From an uncultured Lachnospiraceae bacterium (GTDB taxonomy: Bacteria; Bacillota; Clostridia; Lachnospirales; Lachnospiraceae), in the NCBI GenBank assembly GCA_946630035.1, contig CAMOYN010000002.1, positions 1 through 32,797 on the forward strand: a DNA stretch of 32,797 nucleotides, read 5' to 3'. A model generated the notes under the pieces. That model did no database searches and was not told where the DNA came from. It saw only the letters and a list, made by a program, of their open reading frames with translations. Made by a program: the position numbers and the translations under genes. Positions 27,760 through 32,797 of this stretch are shown here, one piece after another; within the stretch, counting starts at the first letter, position 1; every line of letters begins with the position of its first letter.

Positions 27760-29409
27760 CTACCGGATGGTGAGTTCCACCGTCTTTTTTCCGGACTTGT
27801 ACTGCGCAGAGGGAAGAGCATAGACCATAATCTTTACGGTGCCCTTCTTTTTGGCCGTGACGACGCCTTTCCCGGAGACAGATGCCATTTCCGGGTTGGA
27901 GGATTCGTAGATCAGCTGCCCGGTACCGGAGGTTCTTACGGCGTTCAGCGAAATCTTCGCTCCTTTTTTCATCTCCCGTCTGCTTCTGACACTGATCTTC
28001 TGCGCTGTCTTTCCGGCTTTTACACCAAACCCCTTTACCAGAGCATTGTAAAGACGGTAGGTATATTCTCCTGCGGAGATTTTGGACTGTACGGTGATTC
28101 CCTGCCAGCTGCCGCCGCTTTGAATAAACGACTGTCCGCTCTGTATGACGGCGGGTCTGGCACCTTTGTCCACGACGTCCTGCAGCTCGAAGGGAATAAA
28201 ATACCGGCCCGAAGGCGCCTTTGCCGATATAAGAATACTGAAGGAAGCGCCTTCGGGAATGCCGATCTGTTTCCCCAGATCCATGCGGCTGTATCCGGCC
28301 TGCTTTTTCGTGAAGGTCTTGTTATACAGTCGGACTCCGGAGACCGGGGTGCTGCCGTCATTTGCTGCGTAGATCTGAATGTTCACCCGACAGTTATCCT
28401 CCGGCGTAAAGGTCATGACCTGATCCAGCAGAATGTCCGACCTGGCTGTGAAACAGTTCGCTCCAGCCGTTTCGCTGCCGCTCATCAGGATATAGTCGCC
28501 GATTCCGGTACCATCGTACTGATAGATTTCTTTTCCGCTGCTTTTCTGCCCGACGAAGCTCACCGCCTGGGAGATGCAGGGGCTGTAGTACGAGACGTAC
28601 ATATAGCCGTCTCCGTGAAGATCCGTTCCGTAGGAGTCCTTCACAATCCAGGCTCCGGGGCCTGCCGGCTTGTCTTCGGACCGGAAATCCCGGAAGGTAT
28701 CGTCCCAGCCCACAATCGTCACGGCATGGTCCGCAAGTTCTTCTTCCGAGTAATAGGTTTTCGTCTGGTTCGGAATCCTTGTCCCGAAGACCTTTTCCCA
28801 ACTGTAGAAATCGGGGAAACAGATCTTCGAGGCGACGGCTCCGTTTTTCATGATCAGCTGCTTGATCCGACGGTACGCAGCCCGGTCGTATTTTTCCACA
28901 GTATTGTTTACCTGGACAAAGACCGCCTGCTTTAGTTCATACTGAGACTTCGTCATCATTTTTTGCGTGATGTACTTTCCCCCGGGCATACTGTCACCGC
29001 TGAAGAGAGAATAGGGCATGGTTTTTTCCGTGACAGCCCCGTAACCTCTGGCCAGTTCCGCAGCGGCCGTATAGAAATTCGTCGCATCCCCGCTGTGGAA
29101 ATAGGCATCCTTCCCGGCGTATTTGCTGACAGCTTCGCTGCTCTTCGGATTCAGCATAAAACAAGCCATGTGCGCCTCCGACAGGTCAATCTCCGGCCCG
29201 GCGATCCCCTGGGTGATCAGATTGGATTCCATAGAGGCCAGAGTGGCAAAAGCCCAGCAGAAAGTACGTTCCGATCCCTGGTCCTTGACCCCGGTGACAC
29301 GGCCCTGTTTTCTCAGATCATATTTTGACGGCAGAGATGCTGCCCGGCTGGGCAGTGCGGCAGACAGGAGCAGCGCCGCCGAAAGAATCAGTACCGAAAA
29401 TTTCTTCAT
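27760..29409 (-). CDS. Secreted C1 (papain-like) peptidase with lectin-like domain and C-terminal Big-like domain
   Basis: Signal peptide MKKFSVLILSAALLLSAALPSRAAS; YDLRKQGRVTGVKDQGSERTFCWAFATLASMESNL; DHAVTIVGWDDTF; AWIVKDSYGTDLHGDGYMYVSYY; C-terminal YESSNPEMASVSGKGVVTAKKKGTVKIMVYA. Confidence 0.85.
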   Translation of the reverse strand: MKKFSVLILSAALLLSAALPSRAASLPSKYDLRKQGRVTGVKDQGSERTFCWAFATLASMESNLITQGIAGPEIDLSEAHMACFMLNPKSSEAVSKYAGKDAYFHSGDATNFYTAAAELARGYGAVTEKTMPYSLFSGDSMPGGKYITQKMMTKSQYELKQAVFVQVNNTVEKYDRAAYRRIKQLIMKNGAVASKICFPDFYSWEKVFGTRIPNQTKTYYSEEELADHAVTIVGWDDTFRDFRSEDKPAGPGAWIVKDSYGTDLHGDGYMYVSYYSPCISQAVSFVGQKSSGKEIYQYDGTGIGDYILMSGSETAGANCFTARSDILLDQVMTFTPEDNCRVNIQIYAANDGSTPVSGVRLYNKTFTKKQAGYSRMDLGKQIGIPEGASFSILISAKAPSGRYFIPFELQDVVDKGARPAVIQSGQSFIQSGGSWQGITVQSKISAGEYTYRLYNALVKGFGVKAGKTAQKISVRSRREMKKGAKISLNAVRTSGTGQLIYESSNPEMASVSGKGVVTAKKKGTVKIMVYALPSAQYKSGKKTVELTIR

Positions 29410-29421
29410 AGTTGTCTCCTC

Positions 29422-30663
29422 CTATCGGATTACCATTGTTTTCACGGCGGACCATTTGCCATACACGGTTCTCCCGGCTACCCTGGTAAAGGGACGAATC
29501 TTCCAGGCAGTTGTCTGTCCTTTTTTCACGCCGGCCAGTTTTTTACTGGTCCATTGGACGGTACCGCTGTTTTTAATCGAAGCCGCTTTCTTATAGCTGC
29601 CCGTTTTCCCCATTCGCCAGAAAATCTGATATCCGCCGGCATGTTTCACTTTCTTCCATTGCAGGCGGACCTTTCTCCCTCTGAGCGCCTCGGTTTTCTT
29701 CCATTCCGTCCCGAACTGCCTGGCGCTGATCTCACTGACAAGTGTCAGGTCATTGTCTGAGGCGTATTCTGCCGCTGCGGAGAAAGCACCGGCATATATT
29801 ACAAAGCCGGGAACCTTTGTGTATATGATCTCCTGTGTTTTCGGATGGATTCTGTGGTTGATTCCGAAAGCCTCCGTGCCGATCGCCTCTACCGCAGCCG
29901 GAATTGAAATCTGTTGCAGACCCGTATTGGCAAAGGCTCCGTCCCCGATCTCCGTGATCGTATCCGGCAGCTTTACCGCCGTGATCTTTTTGTTCCCGCT
30001 GAATGCACCGTTGCAGATTTCCGTGACCGGATAAATTTTATTATCTATGCGGACATTCTTTCTGATCCCGATGGTTCCCGACAGTTTGCCATCCCCCAGA
30101 ATCACACTCGCCGTCTCCTGGCCATCGTACACATAATACAGGATGCCATTTACGGTTTTTTCGATGTGATCATCCAACGCCCGGATTGACAGGATCTCCG
30201 TAGTGGCACAGAAATAAATGTCATCGATCCCGGCTGCCGGTCTGCCCTCCGAATCCAGAGGGTTCCCCTCTTCATCTATTCTGTACAGACCAAAAAGATA
30301 GGTGCACGTCTGGCCAATGCCCCCATCGGGATCCAAGAGCCCGGTGTTATCCACCCATCGATACATTATACCGAACCCATATTTCCCGATACTCTTCCAG
30401 TTCTTATCATAGAAATCGTTGAAGCGGTACGTAAATTTCAGAGTTTTCCCATGGTCGGTGACAGTGATTCTTTCCCCCTGGTTGAACTCCGTCGGGATGT
30501 ACATGACATAATAATACACTACTTCCTCGACCGCGGGCCTGTCCTCAAAGCGAATCCCATAATCCGCCGAAGCCGCCGAAGCCTGTTCCGGCCTGACAAA
30601 GCCCGCGAGGATAATGCTCAATACAAACAGCAGAAATAGTGTTTTCCATTTTTTCTCTCTCAT
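29422..30663 (-). CDS. Secreted BspA-like leucine-rich-repeat protein with C-terminal Fn3-like domain
   Basis: Signal peptide after MREKKWKTLFLLFVLSIILAGFVRPEQASA; LRR_5-type ICNGAFSGNKKITAVKLPDTITEIGDGAFANTGLQQISIPAAVEAIGTEAFG; Fn3-like RKVRLQWKKVKHAGGYQIFWRMGKTGSYKKAASIKNSGT. Start at 30663 (SD gaggagg). Confidence 0.83.
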   Translation of the reverse strand: MREKKWKTLFLLFVLSIILAGFVRPEQASAASADYGIRFEDRPAVEEVVYYYVMYIPTEFNQGERITVTDHGKTLKFTYRFNDFYDKNWKSIGKYGFGIMYRWVDNTGLLDPDGGIGQTCTYLFGLYRIDEEGNPLDSEGRPAAGIDDIYFCATTEILSIRALDDHIEKTVNGILYYVYDGQETASVILGDGKLSGTIGIRKNVRIDNKIYPVTEICNGAFSGNKKITAVKLPDTITEIGDGAFANTGLQQISIPAAVEAIGTEAFGINHRIHPKTQEIIYTKVPGFVIYAGAFSAAAEYASDNDLTLVSEISARQFGTEWKKTEALRGRKVRLQWKKVKHAGGYQIFWRMGKTGSYKKAASIKNSGTVQWTSKKLAGVKKGQTTAWKIRPFTRVAGRTVYGKWSAVKTMVIR

Positions 30664-30728
30664 ATCAAACCTCCTCGTACGTGATCCATGGCCCGGCAAC
30701 CGATGTTCCCGGGTAACCAGATATTATT

Positions 30729-30756
30729 ATTTTACTCCTTTTTTATCTTTTTTCAA
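30729..30756 (-). promoter_or_regulatory. Predicted sigma-A promoter for the LRR/C1-peptidase operon
   Basis: Minus strand TTGAAA (30751-30756), 16-nt spacer, TAAAAT (30729-30734). Confidence 0.55.
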
Positions 30757-30794
30757 CTGACGATATTTTTACTCCGTCCCCCTGAAATTTGACC

Positions 30795-30823
30795 TTGCCT
30801 TTTTCTCTGCATCGTGTTATAGT
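30795..30823 (+). promoter_or_regulatory. Predicted sigma-A promoter for queT
   Basis: TTGCCT (30795-30800), 17-nt spacer, TATAGT (30818-30823). Confidence 0.55.
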
Positions 30824-30866
30824 ATCCCTCGTCGCTGTTCTCCCTATGTGAGCCAGCGGGAAATAC

Positions 30867-30908
30867 CGTGAGTTCGTAACCATCCTCACGTAAATCAAAA
30901 CTAAGGAG
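30867..30908 (+). ncRNA. preQ1-I riboswitch (RBS-overlapping)
   Basis: P1 cgtgag/ctcacg, loop ttcgtaaccatc, A-rich tail taaatcaaaactaa running into the SD (aaggag); matches the compact preQ1-I layout and lies directly upstream of a QueT-type transporter. Confidence 0.85.
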
Positions 30909-30918
30909 ACAACAGAAC

Positions 30919-31410
30919 ATGAAGAACAAACAGACGCAATTCCTGACCCAGGCGGCGATGATCGCTGCCCTCTATGTCGTCATCACCTGGCTTTTCGCCG
31001 CCTTTTCCTTCGGCGAGGTGCAGGTGAGGCTCTCGGAAGCCCTCACGATCCTTCCGCTCTTTACGCCGGCGGCCGTTCCCGGGCTCTTCGTGGGGTGTAT
31101 CATAGGCAATATCCTCGGCGGTGCAGTCCTGCCGGATATCATCTTTGGCAGCCTTGCCACCCTGATCGGAGCCTTCTTCACGAGGAAGCTTTCGGACTCC
31201 AATCCTTTCCTCGGACCGATCCCACCGATCGTCGCCAACACCCTGATCGTACCCTTCGTTCTCAAGTATGCCTACAGCGTACCGCTCCCGATTCCTTTTA
31301 TGATGCTCACCGTGGGCATCGGCGAGGTGATTTCCTGCGGAGTGCTCGGTATGGCGCTGTATTTCACATTGAGCCGCAGCCAGAGCGTGATCTTCAACGC
31401 TCAGAGCTGA
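30919..31410 (+). CDS. queT: QueT family transporter (ECF S component, queuosine precursor)
   Basis: QFLTQAAMIAALYVVITWLFAAFSFGEVQVRLSEALTILPLFTPAAVPGLFVGCIIGNILGGAVLPDIIFGSLATLIGAFFTRKL; preQ1 riboswitch upstream. Confidence 0.93.
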   Translation: MKNKQTQFLTQAAMIAALYVVITWLFAAFSFGEVQVRLSEALTILPLFTPAAVPGLFVGCIIGNILGGAVLPDIIFGSLATLIGAFFTRKLSDSNPFLGPIPPIVANTLIVPFVLKYAYSVPLPIPFMMLTVGIGEVISCGVLGMALYFTLSRSQSVIFNAQS

Positions 31411-31438
31411 GTCCGGTTCCCTATCGATATATCAAGAA

Positions 31439-31467
31439 CGGCCTGCTCCGATGAGCAGGCCGCTTTT
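31439..31467 (+). terminator. Rho-independent terminator of queT
   Basis: cggcctgctc-cgat-gagcaggccg followed by CTTTTT. Confidence 0.9.
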
Positions 31468-31474
31468 TATGATT

Positions 31475-31508
31475 AAAGACCGCAGGAAATATAGACTGCG
31501 GTCTTTTT
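31475..31508 (+). terminator. Second terminator-like hairpin downstream of queT
   Basis: aaagaccgca ... tgcggtcttt followed by TT. Confidence 0.7.
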
Positions 31509-31974
31509 CGCTGAATATAAATCTAGAAGGACATACGCAGAGGGGATCTTTTCGGCGAGTGGAGATTTAATCTCCTCGCGCTAAATAAGCAGAGAAAATT
31601 TTTCATAGGCTATACGCTAATTTAATTTGTCAAAAATTGGATAATCGGGTGTGGTAAGGAATGGCCAACCATTTCGGATTTCAGATTGTGCAATTTCCGA
31701 CTGCACAATTCCATTTTCCGCCTTCTCCCGGCAGCTGATCCGGAACGCATTCGCTAAAATAAAAGATGATTGTTTCCGGTAGATACACAATTTCACCTTT
31801 CCCGTTTCTCTCATTCATCTGGGATAGCCATAAAATTTTTCTGACATTTCTGCATAAAGCTGCCGTTATCCCCTCGAGGTCATGTCCGTGGGTATTACCA
31901 AGAACTGTCAGTCAATATCAGAGCGGGCAACCGCAGAGCATTTCCATCCGTAAAACATAATCGGGTAATCCCAC

Positions 31975-32003
31975 TTGACACTCTATCTTCATCAAACTAT
32001 AAT
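31975..32003 (+). promoter_or_regulatory. Consensus sigma-A promoter upstream of the Cys/His-repeat protein gene
   Basis: TTGACA (31975-31980), 17-nt spacer, TATAAT (31998-32003): exact consensus hexamers. Confidence 0.85.
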
Positions 32004-32061
32004 TATTATATTCTAAGTAAATATAAACAATTATTCTTTCTGAAAGGGAATGATAACAACA

Positions 32062-32797
32062 ATGAAAACACGTGTAAAAAGCTCCGTTATTAGTATTCTT
32101 CTCCTGGCATTTGCCGCTATCATTCTATCCGGAACTGTATATGCATCCGATCATAATCATGATTGGTCTCTTGATGATACGTCCTACCATTCCATTTCCG
32201 ACACACAGCACGAAATCATTTATACCTATCGTTGTGTTGAGTGTGACGCAGAAATGACGGAAAAGAAGGTCGAAAATCATGACCTGCAACTATGGGAAGA
32301 AGAATATAATTCCGTCTCTGACACACAGCATGAAATAGTAGCCACATACTATTGCAGATTATGTGACGCGAAGGTAGTGAAGAAATCATACAAAGCTCAT
32401 AGCCTGATTTTTTCCTACGAATATGGCGTAGATTATGAAAAATCATCTCCCACGAATCATAAGGCAATATATCATTATGAATGTGAGCAATGTAATGCCA
32501 TCATTGATACGCAGAAAATGGAAAATCACGTCTGGGTAAAAGACGATGAATACATAGAGGAAGGGGACTCCTTCCATAATCTGGTTACACTTTATATATG
32601 TGACAAATGTGAGGAAGAGAAGGAAGAAAAGAAGCCCCAGGAACACACCTGGAAGGCATATGATGAAGAAGGAACCTATAAAAGCATTTCTTCCAAGGAG
32701 CATACTTCGGTGGTATATTACGAATGCACCAAATGTGAAACAACAAAAAAAGAAGTTGTCAAGCAGGAACACACATTCGACAAATACGGAGAGTGTA
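32062..32797 (+). CDS. Secreted protein with tandem H-x(n)-C-x-x-C repeats (truncated by the right window edge)
   Basis: Own translation from ATG 32062 (absent from the ORF track because it is open to the edge): MKTRVKSSVISILLLAFAAIILSGTVYASDHNHDWSLDDTSYHSISDTQHEIIYTYRCVECDAEMTEKKVENHDLQLWEEEYNSVSDTQHEIVATYYCRLCDAKVVKKSYKAHSL...; signal peptide, no stop over 245 codons. Confidence 0.88.
   Translation, partial: MKTRVKSSVISILLLAFAAIILSGTVYASDHNHDWSLDDTSYHSISDTQHEIIYTYRCVECDAEMTEKKVENHDLQLWEEEYNSVSDTQHEIVATYYCRLCDAKVVKKSYKAHSLIFSYEYGVDYEKSSPTNHKAIYHYECEQCNAIIDTQKMENHVWVKDDEYIEEGDSFHNLVTLYICDKCEEEKEEKKPQEHTWKAYDEEGTYKSISSKEHTSVVYYECTKCETTKKEVVKQEHTFDKYGEC

Noticed and set aside
27595-28935. 446-aa plus-strand ORF following the EAL gene
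   Set aside because: Reads through the strong terminator hairpin and is antisense to the C1-peptidase gene, whose motifs are convincing.
30690-30720. GC-rich leader upstream of the LRR gene (minus GGTTACCCGGGAACATCGGTTGCCGGGCC) considered as a c-di-GMP riboswitch
   Set aside because: Only a fragmentary resemblance to the GEMM 3' end; the conserved GGGCAAACC / GCAAAGCC core elements are absent and the region is too short.
31617-31814. 65-aa minus-strand ORF in the queT downstream gap
   Set aside because: Short, no RBS-supported start, no motifs; includes the attgtgca inverted repeat.
1-32797. CRISPR arrays, tRNA/rRNA genes, IS elements or prophage genes
   Set aside because: None could be recognised by eye: no regularly spaced direct repeats with spacers, no transposase or integrase motifs, no tRNA cloverleaf identified.

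Overview
The window looks like a chromosomal segment from a Clostridia/Lachnospiraceae-type Firmicute; this is inferred from gene content and order, not from a database search. Nearly all genes in 1-24.5 kb are on the minus strand. (1) 0.001-8.4 kb holds housekeeping genes: a truncated O-methyltransferase, an MltG-like protein, RNase J, DUF1292, RuvX, IreB, MtaB, a plus-strand HPr-like protein, ThiI, a NifS/IscS-type cysteine desulfurase and RsmE. (2) 8.5-18.5 kb holds the division and cell-wall (dcw) cluster mraZ-rsmH-ftsL-pbp-mraY-murD-ftsW-divIB-ftsZ, with a readable mraZ promoter and a 10-bp-periodic MraZ-type operator. (3) 18.6-27.7 kb holds a signalling island: orphan SBP_bac_3-like protein, a 1222-codon ORF combining membrane region, beta-propellers, Y_Y_Y-like and HD-GYP domains, and a membrane-anchored BMP/PnrA-like protein, divergent from a PAS/degenerate GGDEF/EAL/PAS protein. 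No permease genes are present. (4) 27.7-32.8 kb holds a surface-protein pair (BspA-like LRR and C1-peptidase/lectin-like), a preQ1-I-type riboswitch with queT, and a truncated secreted protein with tandem His/CxxC repeats. The best candidate for an undescribed system is the periplasmic-binding-protein/propeller/HD-GYP locus with its divergent EAL partner. Smaller leads are an HPr homologue lacking the catalytic His, a 16-bp tandem repeat between rsmH and ftsL, the C-x-x-C/His repeat protein, and tandem hairpins at the 5' end of the RNase J message.
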